From REEB426 sp964551975 (lineage in GTDB: Bacteria; Actinomycetota; Actinomycetes; S36-B12): a stretch of 64,000 bases of DNA. The notes under the pieces were generated by a model, which saw nothing but the letters and a program-made list of their open reading frames with translations, searched no databases and had not been told where the DNA came from. Made by a program: the position numbers and the translations under genes. Every line of letters starts with the position of its first letter. Position 1 is the stretch's first letter. The stretch is from NCBI GenBank assembly GCA_964551975.1, contig CAZKFI010000001.1, forward strand, positions 124,001 to 188,000. The letters run 5' to 3'. Shown piece after piece: positions 53,142 through 62,022 of the stretch.

Positions 53142-55256
53142 GTGCCCACCCCCGAAGACCTACTGGCCGGCTTAGATGCCGAGCAGCAGGCGGTGGCACG
53201 CGCTGTGCATGGTCCGGTGGTCGTGCTGGCTGGAGCAGGAACTGGCAAGACGCGGGCGGTAACACACCGGATCGCGTATGGCGTTGCGACGGGTGTCCAC
53301 GATCCGCGCCGGACGATGGCGATCACCTTCACGACTCGAGCGGCAGGACAGATGCGCACGCGTTTGCACGACCTTGGGATCCAAGGTGCCAGCGTGCGAA
53401 CATTTCATTCAGCGGCCCTGCGCCAGTTACGGCACTTCTGGCCACGCCTCTCGCGTAATGAGTTCCCCGAACTCCTTGCAGTCAAGGCACGATTCCTCAC
53501 CCTTGCGGCCACCCAAGCCCGCATCACATTGGATCCGGCCGTCCTGCGCGACACCGCAGCAGATATCGAGTGGTGCAAGGTCAATCAAATCGATCCCAGC
53601 GAACTTCTGCTCAGCCCGCGGGCGAGCACTCGTCAGTGGTCGTTGCCTGTTGAGGATTTCGTGCGCCTGTTCACGCACTACGAAGACGTAAAGACTTCCC
53701 AGGGATTCATCGATTTCGAAGATGTATTGCTCGCCACCGCAGCGGTCCTGGAAACCCGGCCCGATATTGCGCAGGAGGTACGCACTGCTTACCGGTGGTT
53801 CACCGTGGATGAGTTCCAAGATGTCAGTCCACTGCAGGATCAACTGCTGCAGTTGTGGCTTGGCGACCGTGACGATCTGTGTGCTGTCGGTGACGCGAAT
53901 CAGACCATCTATTCGTTCACTGGAGCGACCTCTGACTACCTGTACGGCTTTGCGGACAGATTCACCGATGCAACCGTGGTCCGACTGACTCGTTGTTACC
54001 GCTGTACGCCGCAGATCGTCCATGTGGCCAACGCGCTTGTGGCGGATCAACCGCGAGGGCCCAGGCCCGTCATGGCGCCTCTTCAGTCGATGAACCCCCC
54101 AGGCCCGCAGCCCCAGATCCATGTGCTTGCTGATGAGGTTGCCGAGGCCGAGTGGGTAGCCCAAGCCATCACCGATCTCGTCACCCAGGGCACATTGCCG
54201 AATCGAATCGCCGTGCTGTACCGAATGAATGCCCAATCAGTAAATCTTGAGGCGGCGCTGGCTGACGCCGGTATTCCCTTCACTATTCGCGGTGCGGAAC
54301 GCTTTTTTGAACGCCCCGAGGTACGCCAGGCGATCACACTGCTCCGTGGAGCGGCGGTGGCGCAGGTCGCACCCTCAGGTTTGGTTGATGCCGTCACCGG
54401 TGTGTTGTCCACCATGGGCTGGAGCGCTCAGACTCCGAGTGGAACGGGCGCCGTTCGCGAGCGTTGGGAGTCGCTGGCAGCACTGGTGAGCCTGGCGCAG
54501 GAGCGTGATGAGCGACAGGTGGCCCCTGAGCAAAGCGCCGGAGCGTTACGTTCCTTCATCGAGGAACTTGATCGACGTGCGGCAGCGCAGGATGCGCCTG
54601 CTGCAATGGCAGTGACGCTGTGTTCACTGCATGCGGCCAAGGGTTTGGAGTGGGAGGCCGTCTTCGTCATTGGTGTCAGTGAAGGGCTGCTGCCCATCGC
54701 TACCGCGAATACTGAACAGGAGATCGCAGAAGAGCGACGCTTGGCGTATGTGGGGATTACTCGGGCCGCGCAGTCACTGACGCTGACTTGGGCCCGTGCT
54801 CGCCAACCCGGTGGCTCGGCCTACCGACGTCCTAGTCGCTTCCTGACTGCACTGACCGCTGAGGGTGCGAGTCGATCCACTGCGGACTCCACCGTGGTGC
54901 GCAGCGGTTCAGGCCGGGAGCGCACAGAGCGCGTGCAGCGCCGCCCGGCGCCCTGCCGTGTGTGCGGGAAGTCGTTGGTGACGGCCGCTGAGCGTACGCT
55001 CGGTCGCTGCCGCACCTGCCCGGGGCGTGAGGATCCGGAACTGTGGCAGCAACTTCGTGACTGGCGTCTTAACGAGGCCAATGCCCGCGGTGTTCCCGCC
55101 TACATCGTCTTCACTGATGTCACGTTGGAAGCGGTTGTTGATCGCCGACCCAGCACGCTCGCAGAACTCCAAGAGATACCCGGAATCGGTCCTGCGAAGT
55201 TGGAGGCCTACGGACAGATCCTGCTGGACCTACTCTTGTCGCACCGTTCCGATTAG
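53142..55256 (+). CDS. uvrD2: UvrD2-type helicase with HRDC domain
   Basis: 704 residues. Walker A AGAGTGKTRA is near residue 31, then TVDEFQDVSPLQ, GDANQTIYSFTGAT and LHAAKGLEWEAVFVIG. A four-cysteine segment (CRVCGKS, CRTCPGRE) and a C-terminal HRDC domain (STLAELQEIPGIGPAKLEAYG) match mycobacterial UvrD2, a 3'-5' DNA helicase essential there. The frame also has a GTG at 53133, but that codon overlaps the -10; GTG 53142 fits the leaderless pattern. The end overlaps the convergent ABC1 kinase by 4 bp. Confidence 0.93.
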   Translation: MPTPEDLLAGLDAEQQAVARAVHGPVVVLAGAGTGKTRAVTHRIAYGVATGVHDPRRTMAITFTTRAAGQMRTRLHDLGIQGASVRTFHSAALRQLRHFWPRLSRNEFPELLAVKARFLTLAATQARITLDPAVLRDTAADIEWCKVNQIDPSELLLSPRASTRQWSLPVEDFVRLFTHYEDVKTSQGFIDFEDVLLATAAVLETRPDIAQEVRTAYRWFTVDEFQDVSPLQDQLLQLWLGDRDDLCAVGDANQTIYSFTGATSDYLYGFADRFTDATVVRLTRCYRCTPQIVHVANALVADQPRGPRPVMAPLQSMNPPGPQPQIHVLADEVAEAEWVAQAITDLVTQGTLPNRIAVLYRMNAQSVNLEAALADAGIPFTIRGAERFFERPEVRQAITLLRGAAVAQVAPSGLVDAVTGVLSTMGWSAQTPSGTGAVRERWESLAALVSLAQERDERQVAPEQSAGALRSFIEELDRRAAAQDAPAAMAVTLCSLHAAKGLEWEAVFVIGVSEGLLPIATANTEQEIAEERRLAYVGITRAAQSLTLTWARARQPGGSAYRRPSRFLTALTAEGASRSTADSTVVRSGSGRERTERVQRRPAPCRVCGKSLVTAAERTLGRCRTCPGREDPELWQQLRDWRLNEANARGVPAYIVFTDVTLEAVVDRRPSTLAELQEIPGIGPAKLEAYGQILLDLLLSHRSD

Positions 55257-56626
55257 GCCGCGGGGTCGCGGGCGGGTACGTAACCCGGCACCCAGCGTTC
55301 CAGTTCCGCTCGCACCGGAACTGTTGCACCCATCTGGCATAGGACACCAATGCTGCCGAGCCAGACGCGATGAATGAGCGCGTACGAAGGCGGCAGGTTC
55401 AGTTTCAAGCCAATGGTGAAGTCTGGATTGCGAACGTCGTTGATGCGGTTGAACTGTGTCCGCAGCCATTCGCGACTAAAGGTGAACTCCTCATGGCGAG
55501 CCGGCTCCACGAAGGGGTCGAGGTAGTCGAGCACTTGCTGCGGATCCACCTCGATGTGCGGGCGAATGAACCCTTCAACCCGCAGGCCTTCGATGACTGT
55601 TGACGCGTCCCCGTCCTGGGCGATGCGCAGCAGGCGCCCCATGGCTGTTGGTAGGCCGTCGGGGAGTTCGGCCACTGCCCCGAAATCCAGAACGCACAAC
55701 CGGCCGTCGGGAGTGATACGGAAATTGCCTGGATGTGGATCCGCATGCAGTAGGCCGGCTCGACCAGGTGCGGAAAGCAGGAAGCGCTCGTAGCGGCTGC
55801 CCGCAAAGTCACGTTCTTCTTGGGTACCGCTGGCGATGATTGCTGAAAGTGGTGTGCCCTCTACCCATTCGCTGATCAGTACGTGCGGTGAAGCCGCCAA
55901 CACGTGCGGAATGAGAATGTCGGGGTCACCCTCGAAGGCGGCGGCGAAGGCTCGTTGCCGGTTCGACTCAAGCAGGTAGTCCAACTCCTCGGCGACGCGG
56001 TCGCGGAGTTCATTGATGAGTGGCTTGATCTCCAGTCCGGGTACCCAGGCCGCAAACATCTTGCCCATTCGGGCCATCTGATTGAGGTCGCTCATCAGTG
56101 CTCGATCGGCGCCCGGATATTGCACCTTGACGGCGACCGTCCGACCATCCCGCCAGATTGCGCGGTGCACTTGACCAATGGATGCTGCGGCGGCCGGTGA
56201 TTCGTCAAATTCCAGGAAGCGGCTACGCCACTGAGACCCCAACTCGTCATTGAGGATCTTTTCGATTGCAGACATCGGCAGCGGTGGCGCGGAGTCCTGG
56301 AGCTTGACCAGCGTTTCGCGATAGGGAACCGCGATTTCCTCAGGCAGGACTGCCTCGAAAATACTGAGCGCCTGACCCAGTTTCATGGCGCCACCTTTGA
56401 GTTCACCGAGAACCGCGAACATCTGCTCAGCCGTGCGCTGGCGCATGTCTGCCGCGATGGCCTCGGCTGACTGGCCGGTGACACGCTTGCCGATGTTGAG
56501 TGCGGCACGACCTGCGTAGGCAGCGGGAAGGGCGGCGAGGCGAACACTTCGACCGACGGCTCCGCTGGGTAGAGCGGCTCGGCCTGTGTCCGGGGTCACA
56601 GGCTCTGCGGGCTGCTCCGGTTGCAT
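55253..56626 (-). CDS. ABC1/UbiB family atypical kinase
   Basis: 457 residues. The family-specific KLGQALS motif is near residue 81, an ATP-binding VAVKVQYPGA strand follows, and HADPHPGNF and LDFGAV (metal-binding aspartate) lie near residues 290-315. UbiB-type proteins are ATPases linked to lipid or quinone metabolism; in actinobacteria the partner pathway is unclear. In mycobacteria the same gene (Rv3197) is next to uvrD2. The ATG is 6 nt from a minus-strand GACAAT, probably leaderless. Confidence 0.9.
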   Translation of the reverse strand: MQPEQPAEPVTPDTGRAALPSGAVGRSVRLAALPAAYAGRAALNIGKRVTGQSAEAIAADMRQRTAEQMFAVLGELKGGAMKLGQALSIFEAVLPEEIAVPYRETLVKLQDSAPPLPMSAIEKILNDELGSQWRSRFLEFDESPAAAASIGQVHRAIWRDGRTVAVKVQYPGADRALMSDLNQMARMGKMFAAWVPGLEIKPLINELRDRVAEELDYLLESNRQRAFAAAFEGDPDILIPHVLAASPHVLISEWVEGTPLSAIIASGTQEERDFAGSRYERFLLSAPGRAGLLHADPHPGNFRITPDGRLCVLDFGAVAELPDGLPTAMGRLLRIAQDGDASTVIEGLRVEGFIRPHIEVDPQQVLDYLDPFVEPARHEEFTFSREWLRTQFNRINDVRNPDFTIGLKLNLPPSYALIHRVWLGSIGVLCQMGATVPVRAELERWVPGYVPARDPAA

Positions 56627-56675
56627 TGCAGCATTGTCACGCAGATTGGGCGAGGTCGCTCACCCGTGTCTGGTC

Positions 56676-57629
56676 TCACGCCGCACCTGCGTCCCAGCGG
56701 CAGCCGCAGAGTGGATGGCTCGCGCGAGCGTGCACTTTCGGTATCAGGCTTTCCGGAGTCCACTCGTAGGCCCGATCGCCAAGATCACTGCCACCGGGCA
56801 GTGGCGAGTCGACCACACTGCGGGCAAGCAGGATTGCCTGGACCGCGGCCAGCCTGGCCGTCACGGGGTCGAAGCATTCGGCCCGGTCGTCCTGGGTGAG
56901 GGCCATCAATTGCAGTGCCACCTGCGACCAACCGGGCGTGGTGTCTAGGTGATGCAGATGCGCGCAGGCCAGGCAGCTGGTTTGGCCCGGAATGACCAAC
57001 GGTCCGACCACGGCCCGCACCCCGAAGGCCCGCAGGGTCAGGTGAGGTACCTGACAGGCGGGCAGATCCACTCGCCCGGCCAGATCCGGGTGGGCACCGT
57101 CGGCGATGACGCAGCAGGCAGTGTCCACTGGCAGTGGCGCATCGATCGGTCGCACCCAAGCGACCTGAAGTTGAGCCGCTCTGGCGGCGGAGAGGGCCTG
57201 ACGTGCGAGCGGGCCGTCTCCCACGACGGCGATCCGTCGCACATACCGGCGAACCAGGAGGTGATGAGCAGCTGCTGCACTACCGAGCCAGTGCAGCAGA
57301 GCGCGGCGTCCAGGTTCACCCTGCCGGGCGTACCCACCGGTGCGCCACCACGTCCCGGGCCGACTGTTGGCGTCGTCGATACAGCCCGCCTGCCAGGCTG
57401 CCCGAAAGAGGCGCAGAGCATCGGCCGCGGGTTGCTCAGCGCCGATGACTTTCCAGGTACGCCTACCGTCGAGTGCGTGGAGCCAGGTCATCGCCTGCGA
57501 ACTCACCCCGTCGAGGAAGTGAGCCCTCGTCCCATCGCCGATGCGTACCCGATTCGATCCGCACCACAGGACAAGGCCGGTTGAAAGCAGGACGGGTCGG
57601 CAGGTTGGCGCAGGTGGCTCGTGCAGCAT
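56676..57629 (-). CDS. ThiF-like protein (TOMM/RiPP recognition-type, no adenylation motif seen)
   Basis: 317 residues. The C-terminal part has the pattern IPGQTSCLACAHLHHLDTTP followed by SQVALQLM, typical of actinobacterial ThiF-like proteins that sit beside uvrD2 and ABC1 kinase. A Rossmann-like region (RIAVVGDGPLARQALSAA) is present but lacks the usual GxGxxG plus catalytic arginine/aspartate set that I would expect for adenylation. It may be a non-catalytic relative of RiPP cyclodehydratase partners. No RiPP precursor was seen nearby. Start is an ATG with no clear ribosome site. Confidence 0.7.
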   Translation of the reverse strand: MLHEPPAPTCRPVLLSTGLVLWCGSNRVRIGDGTRAHFLDGVSSQAMTWLHALDGRRTWKVIGAEQPAADALRLFRAAWQAGCIDDANSRPGTWWRTGGYARQGEPGRRALLHWLGSAAAAHHLLVRRYVRRIAVVGDGPLARQALSAARAAQLQVAWVRPIDAPLPVDTACCVIADGAHPDLAGRVDLPACQVPHLTLRAFGVRAVVGPLVIPGQTSCLACAHLHHLDTTPGWSQVALQLMALTQDDRAECFDPVTARLAAVQAILLARSVVDSPLPGGSDLGDRAYEWTPESLIPKVHARASHPLCGCRWDAGAA

Positions 57630-57651
57630 GCCTCAGGGTGTGCGGCGATGG

Positions 57652-57678
57652 CTGTGGATGCAAAGTTGCGATCCACAG
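57652..57678. terminator. Hairpin between the M20 peptidase and ThiF-like genes
   Basis: CTGTGGATGCAA pairs with TTGCGATCCACAG over 12 bp with a single bulged G and an AG loop. It begins 37 bp beyond the M20 stop (minus strand). It has no T tract, so it may be a weak terminator. The arms contain TCCACA, the core of a DnaA box. Confidence 0.5.
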
Positions 57679-57714
57679 TTGCCGCAGTCTGCGGTCCGCA
57701 CGTTGGCTCGTTGC

Positions 57715-59040
57715 CTAGTTGGCATCGCCAGCAGCGTCCGCCAACTGACAGCGATCGATGATGAGGGCGGCCAGCACCCGCGCGCAGTCGACGACCTCGT
57801 CAATCGCGACCCATTCATCGGGGGCATGTGCCACTTTGCTGTCGCCGGGGCCGTACTGAATCGTCGGGATTCCGCCGATGCCGGTCAGTAGGCGTAGGTC
57901 TGAGCCGTAGGGACCGCCGTAGACCTCAGGAGTGCTGTTGAGCAGCTGCCTATGAATTCGTGCTGTTGCTCCGATCAGGGGATGGTCGGGGTCGGTTCGA
58001 CCTGGGGCGAACTGTCCACCCCACCACTGCACCTCAACCGGATGATCGCGCAGCCAGGGATCATCCGCGCATGCCGCTGCTACCACCTGCTCGAAGTCGG
58101 CGCGTGCAGTTGCTACGTCTTCCCCCAATGCCACTCCGTAGCGACCCTCAGCAATCAGCAGATCGGGAACGGTGGAGGCCCAGTCACCAGCCTGCACGGT
58201 GCCGATGGATAGCGGATAGGCGATGGGCCAGCGTTGCATCAGCGGATCGACACTGATGTTGCGCCGGCCTTCAAAGTCCTGCAGTGACTTCAGGATCGGC
58301 AGAAAGGCCGTGACCGCGCTGACACCTTCGCTGCGTCGCGAGGCATGGGTTGCCCTGCCACGCACAGTCAGTCGAAAGGTCAGTGCGCCACCGTTTGCCG
58401 GGATGATGTCCAAGCTGGTCGGCTCCGGTACCACGCAGTACTCAGGTTTGATGCCCCCATCGGCCAGATGTTGCAGGAGTGCGTAGGTGCCCAGGCCGCC
58501 GTCTTCCTCTCCGCAGACCGGTGCGATGGCGACCGTGCCGTGCAGGCGTACCCCGGCCTGTCGCAGGGCGCGTACTGCCGCCCAGGCGGCCACCAGTCCG
58601 GCCTTCATATCTGCGGCGCCACGGCCGACGATGCGTTCACTCCCGTCTGGCCCCTCGAGCAGGCGCGCGGTGAATGGATCCCCGCTCCAGGCCGACAGAT
58701 CACCGGGAGGAACGACATCGGTATGCCCATTGATCACGAGCACAGGTCCGTCACCGTTTCCCGCCCACTGGGCAAGTACCCCTACGCCGGCGGAACGTGC
58801 AACCTCCATGCCCGGGAAATTTGGGTCCTGCTGGAGTGACTCCACAGGTATCGACCAGCGATCAACCCGCAACCCCTCATCCGCCCAACGGTCAGCAAGC
58901 CACTCCTGCACCTGCACCTCGGCCGTGCTACCGCCGATCGATGGGATGGCAATGAGGCTGCGCAGCTGCTCGACGATCCAGTCCCTTTCGATGGCATCGA
59001 TAGGGGTGGCGCCACTGCTGGGGCTCGGGCTGGTTCGCAC
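57715..59040 (-). CDS. M20 family metallopeptidase (ArgE/DapE-like)
   Basis: 441 residues from GTG 59040. Metal-site motifs are present: NGHTDVVPPGD, GRGAADMKAG, and the catalytic glutamates in CGEEDGGLGTYAL. A dimerisation domain follows. ArgE/DapE relatives remove acyl groups or cleave small peptides with two zinc ions; the substrate is not evident. The frame is open 35 codons upstream, but that stretch looks non-family; AACAAT lies 5 nt before the GTG. Confidence 0.85.
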   Translation of the reverse strand: MRTSPSPSSGATPIDAIERDWIVEQLRSLIAIPSIGGSTAEVQVQEWLADRWADEGLRVDRWSIPVESLQQDPNFPGMEVARSAGVGVLAQWAGNGDGPVLVINGHTDVVPPGDLSAWSGDPFTARLLEGPDGSERIVGRGAADMKAGLVAAWAAVRALRQAGVRLHGTVAIAPVCGEEDGGLGTYALLQHLADGGIKPEYCVVPEPTSLDIIPANGGALTFRLTVRGRATHASRRSEGVSAVTAFLPILKSLQDFEGRRNISVDPLMQRWPIAYPLSIGTVQAGDWASTVPDLLIAEGRYGVALGEDVATARADFEQVVAAACADDPWLRDHPVEVQWWGGQFAPGRTDPDHPLIGATARIHRQLLNSTPEVYGGPYGSDLRLLTGIGGIPTIQYGPGDSKVAHAPDEWVAIDEVVDCARVLAALIIDRCQLADAAGDAN

Positions 59041-59273
59041 CCGGCATTGTTGCGTATGCCTCGTGGCCTTGAGGTGCCCGACGTTCGCCGGAGCCGCGAG
59101 ACTCATGTGACTTATGGGGCAGAAGTGCATGACTTTTGTCCCCAATTCCTCGGCGCGCGGCTGCGGAAACGCTCATCACGCAGTGCGGGGCCTATCGTGA
59201 GGGCGTCCGTGGGCCGGCAGGGCCCGAGTTGCACGGCCGCACTTCGCGGTCCTGCGAAGAGACAGGAGAGGTC

Positions 59274-59429
59274 ATGGCCGAGAGCTACTCGGGCGAGGCG
59301 TACTGCGTGAAGTGCAAGGAGAAGCGTGCCTTTGACGGGCATGTCGAGGTGAGCAACGGCCGCCGCTTTGCCAAGGGCATCTGCCCGGTCTGCGGCACCA
59401 AGGTCACCCGCATTCTCGGGAAGGCCTAA
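59274..59429 (+). CDS. DUF5679 small zinc-ribbon protein
   Basis: 51 residues. Two CXXC pairs (CVKC and CPVC) flank a KEKRAFDG turn; DUF5679 proteins have this size and layout and usually a GRRFAKG segment, as here. GGAGAGG precedes the ATG closely. Function is unknown; a nucleic-acid or ribosome-related role is often guessed for such ribbons. A strong terminator follows, so the gene is a single-gene unit. Confidence 0.85.
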   Translation: MAESYSGEAYCVKCKEKRAFDGHVEVSNGRRFAKGICPVCGTKVTRILGKA

Positions 59430-59460
59430 GCCTGGGCAGGTATCGCTCCTAGCGAACTTC

Positions 59461-59504
59461 GAGGTCGGACACCGTCACGGTGTCCGACCTCTGCCTTGTT
59501 TTTT
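59461..59504 (+). terminator. Rho-independent terminator of the DUF5679 gene
   Basis: 15-nt arms (59461-59475 and 59477-59491) are perfectly complementary, and TTGTTTTTT follows. This is the clearest intrinsic terminator in the window. Confidence 0.92.
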
Positions 59505-59505
59505 G

Positions 59506-59540
59506 GGGTCGGGCACGGTCTCGGTGTCCGACCTCTGCCA
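59506..59540 (+). repeat. Second copy of the terminator hairpin unit
   Basis: This 35-bp stretch repeats 59461-59495 with four substitutions. It still folds but has no T tract. It ends 34 bp before the DUF2342 start. Confidence 0.88.
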
Positions 59541-59561
59541 AGAAGGAGTGGGTCGTCGGGG

Positions 59562-59567
59562 TACCTT
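59562..59567 (+). promoter_or_regulatory. Leaderless -10 element of the DUF2342 gene
   Basis: TACCTT, then CATGAC, then GTG 59574. Confidence 0.5.
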
Positions 59568-59573
59568 CATGAC

Positions 59574-60884
59574 GTGAGCATTCCCTTTGGCTTCGGTCCC
59601 GCTGACCCGGATCGTCCCGGTCAACAGGGATTCGACATGGCGAGCCTGGGTGCGGCGCTGCAGTCGCTCGGTCAGATGCTGGCGAAGGGATCAACATCAG
59701 CAGGGGTCAGCAGCGAGATGGTGAGCGACCTGGCCCGAAAGGCAATCGTTGGTCGCGGCGATCCCGCGCCCACTTCGCAGCAACACCAGGCAGTTGAAGA
59801 CGCGGTCCGGCTGGCTGAGTTGTGGCTTGACGGCACCACGACGTTGCCGGCAGGGGCGTTGCCACCGGTGACCTGGAGTCGTTCGGAATGGCTGGTAGCC
59901 ACGCTTCCCGCCTGGCTGCGGTACGTCGAACCTGTGGCCGATCAAATGCGCCAGGGTGTTGCGGGCCTGATGGGTGGGCCGGACGGACAGATGGGCGCGG
60001 CCGACCTGCAATCGATGGTCGACTCCCTTCCCGAGCAGTTCCGCGCCATGTTCCCCGGTGGCGTACCCCCGGAGATGGCCACCATGCTCGGGCCGTTGAT
60101 GGGCATGATGCAGCAGTTGGGGACTGTTGCATTCACGATGCAGTTTTCCCAGGTACTTGCTGGCCTGGCCTGTGAGGCCGTCAGCGCGACCGACATCGGT
60201 GTGCCCTTGGTTGAGGATGCTCGCTGCGCGCTCATTCCCACCAACGTGCGTGAACTCGGCGAAGGCATTGGCGTCAATCAAGGTGAGGTCCTGCTGTATC
60301 TCGCGATGCGTGAGGCTGCTCATCAGCGACTTTTCGCTCACGCGGCCTGGCTTCGCCCGCGAATCGCCGGAGCGATTGAGGAGTACGCGCGGGGGATCCG
60401 GGTCGACGTCGAGCAGGTGAGTGAAGCTATGCGCGAGATCGACCTCAGCGGGCCTCAGGCGATCCAGGAGGCGCTCGCGCAGGGGGTCGTGCGACCAGAA
60501 GACACACCCGAACAACAGGCCGCGCTCGCTCGACTGCAGACGCTATTGGCGCTGATCGAGGGCTGGGTGGAAGACACCGTCCATGAGGCGGCTACGGGCC
60601 GACTGGCCTCGGCGGATGCACTCCGCGAGACGATGCGTCGTCGCCGCGGCGCAGGTGGACCAGCGGAGAAGGCATTCGCAACGCTCGTCGGCATGGAACT
60701 TCGACCACGTGATATCCGCGAAGCGGTGACGGTGTTCGCCGCGGTGCGAATACGTGGCTCACTGCAGCAACGCGATGGACTGTGGGCGCATCCGGACCTA
60801 CTGCCGACACCACAAGACTTGGCTGATCCACTGGGGTTCGTCGAGACAGTGCTTAACCCCGGTGACTCACCAGAGTTGTCCTAG
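59574..60884 (+). CDS. Zinc-dependent metalloprotease-like protein (DUF2342)
   Basis: 436 residues from GTG 59574, which reads VSIPFGFGPADPDRP. The helical C-terminal half contains the family motif REAAHQRLFAHAAWLRP, where the histidines are presumed zinc ligands of a zincin-like fold. The N-terminal region has MFPGGVPPEMATMLGPLMG. Members are actinobacterial and lie near ABC1, uvrD2 and ylbL-like genes; the substrate is unknown. The frame runs upstream through the terminator repeats, but that part is not translated by this reading. Confidence 0.85.
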   Translation: MSIPFGFGPADPDRPGQQGFDMASLGAALQSLGQMLAKGSTSAGVSSEMVSDLARKAIVGRGDPAPTSQQHQAVEDAVRLAELWLDGTTTLPAGALPPVTWSRSEWLVATLPAWLRYVEPVADQMRQGVAGLMGGPDGQMGAADLQSMVDSLPEQFRAMFPGGVPPEMATMLGPLMGMMQQLGTVAFTMQFSQVLAGLACEAVSATDIGVPLVEDARCALIPTNVRELGEGIGVNQGEVLLYLAMREAAHQRLFAHAAWLRPRIAGAIEEYARGIRVDVEQVSEAMREIDLSGPQAIQEALAQGVVRPEDTPEQQAALARLQTLLALIEGWVEDTVHEAATGRLASADALRETMRRRRGAGGPAEKAFATLVGMELRPRDIREAVTVFAAVRIRGSLQQRDGLWAHPDLLPTPQDLADPLGFVETVLNPGDSPELS

Positions 60885-60907
60885 CCGCTCAAGGCTGAGC
60901 AGCGCAC

Positions 60908-61441
60908 ATGATCAACACCACTGACGTAGCGGTTGGTCTGAGCTCGTGGCAGGCACCAGATGCTGACCAGGCGATGCTTCAGGCGCAATACCTGGAGTTT
61001 CTTGCGACGCACCCGGACGGGATCTGGCGCGAATGTCACGACGGGCATCTGACTGCCAGCGCTCTGGTGATGGCAGAGTCGATGGATCGAGTGCTGCTGA
61101 CCTTGCACCCGAAAGTGGGTCGCTGGTTGCAGTTGGGCGGTCACTGCGAGCAGGGCGATCACAGCCTTCAGGCGGCGGCCAGGCGCGAAGTCATCGAGGA
61201 ATGCGGGATTGCGCCCACTTGGCTGAGTGACCACCCGCTGCGCCTTGACCGGCACCCGGTGCCCTGCGGTGGTCGCATGAGTGAGCATCTCGACGTGCAG
61301 TACCTCGCGCTGGTGCCCACGGATGCGCTGGCCGTATGCAGTGCGGAGTCACTGGACCTGCGCTGGTTTGACCTGACGAAGTTGCCTAGCGACCTTGATG
61401 GCAGTGTGCAGGCACTGATCTCGGCAGCCCGGCACAGGTGA
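60908..61441 (+). CDS. NUDIX hydrolase
   Basis: 177 residues. The Nudix helix region appears as GGHCEQGDHSLQAAARREVIEECG; the REVIEECG half is canonical while the first glutamate of the motif is replaced by aspartate or shifted, a form seen in other actinobacterial NUDIX proteins. Substrate is unknown, probably a nucleoside-diphosphate derivative. No clear ribosome site or -10 is found at the ATG 24 bp after DUF2342, so it may be translated from the upstream transcript. Confidence 0.85.
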   Translation: MINTTDVAVGLSSWQAPDADQAMLQAQYLEFLATHPDGIWRECHDGHLTASALVMAESMDRVLLTLHPKVGRWLQLGGHCEQGDHSLQAAARREVIEECGIAPTWLSDHPLRLDRHPVPCGGRMSEHLDVQYLALVPTDALAVCSAESLDLRWFDLTKLPSDLDGSVQALISAARHR

Positions 61442-61791
61442 CTTTTTTCTGTCCACAGAGCGCACGCCGTGGAAACCCCATAAACACGGAGGTCTAGGCG
61501 GAGATATCCCCAGTACATCCACAGGATTCCGCACACGAAGACCACGTGATAGGCACTGTTGTCCCCACGTCGTCCACAGGTTTGTCCCGTGCCTGTGGAT
61601 GCACCCTTATTTGCTCATTGACGGTATGCCGACAGGTTCCTACCGTGAGGGCGCGGGCAAGCCCCCGGGATAACGGACGATCGTGAGCGCGGGGAAGGCG
61701 TGCGACGTTGTGAGACCTGGGGGCTTTGCTCGCGACCAGTTCCCAAGCCACGGTGAGCGGCCACGGAATGGTGAGCACGTACGCTGGGCTG
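61442..61791. promoter_or_regulatory. 350-bp gene-free region with a cluster of DnaA-box-like sites
   Basis: Four TCCACA-core 9-mers are seen: CTGTCCACA (61449), ACATCCACA (61515), TCGTCCACA (61570) and, reversed, TGTGGATGC (61594). TTGTCCCCA at 61559 is one base off the box. The last two strong sites form an inverted repeat, TCCACAGG and CCTGTGGA (61573-61599). A six-T run follows the NUDIX stop. No protein-coding gene is convincing in the region. Confidence 0.45.
61780..61785 (+). promoter_or_regulatory. Leaderless -10 element of the small membrane protein
   Basis: TACGCT, then GGGCTG, then GTG 61792. Confidence 0.5.
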
Positions 61792-62022
61792 GTGTCCACC
61801 CTCGCCTGGTGGCTCATTCCGTTGGGCGCAACACTGCTGGCCATCGGTTGGGCCGCATTCCGTAGTCGCCCTCGCAAGCCGGCGCCAGTGCAGGATGCGA
61901 TGGAAGGGTTACGCCGATTCGGTGACGCTATGGAACGTCCGCTGCCCGACTACCGAGGTGCAACGGATTCGCAGCGTCGTATGTCGCCGGGGTATCGCGA
62001 TGATCGACGCGGAGCACAGTGA
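61792..62022 (+). CDS. Small membrane protein (76 aa)
   Basis: From GTG 61792 it encodes one transmembrane segment (WWLIPLGATLLAIGWAAF) and a charged tail (FRSRPRKPAP, then REDDR-like residues). The ATG at 61768 and a TTG at 61726 are other possible starts; the leaderless pattern supports 61792. It overlaps the YlbL-like gene (ATGA region at 62019), so both may be co-translated. Small membrane proteins of this type often lie before ylbL-like genes in actinobacteria. No family is assigned. Confidence 0.6.
   Translation: MSTLAWWLIPLGATLLAIGWAAFRSRPRKPAPVQDAMEGLRRFGDAMERPLPDYRGATDSQRRMSPGYRDDRRGAQ

Noticed and set aside
61683..61865. 60-aa GTG-started ORF before the small membrane protein
   Set aside because: It overlaps the better-supported membrane protein frame, is arginine- and histidine-rich like a shadow frame, and its supposed -10 (TAACGG) lacks the final T.
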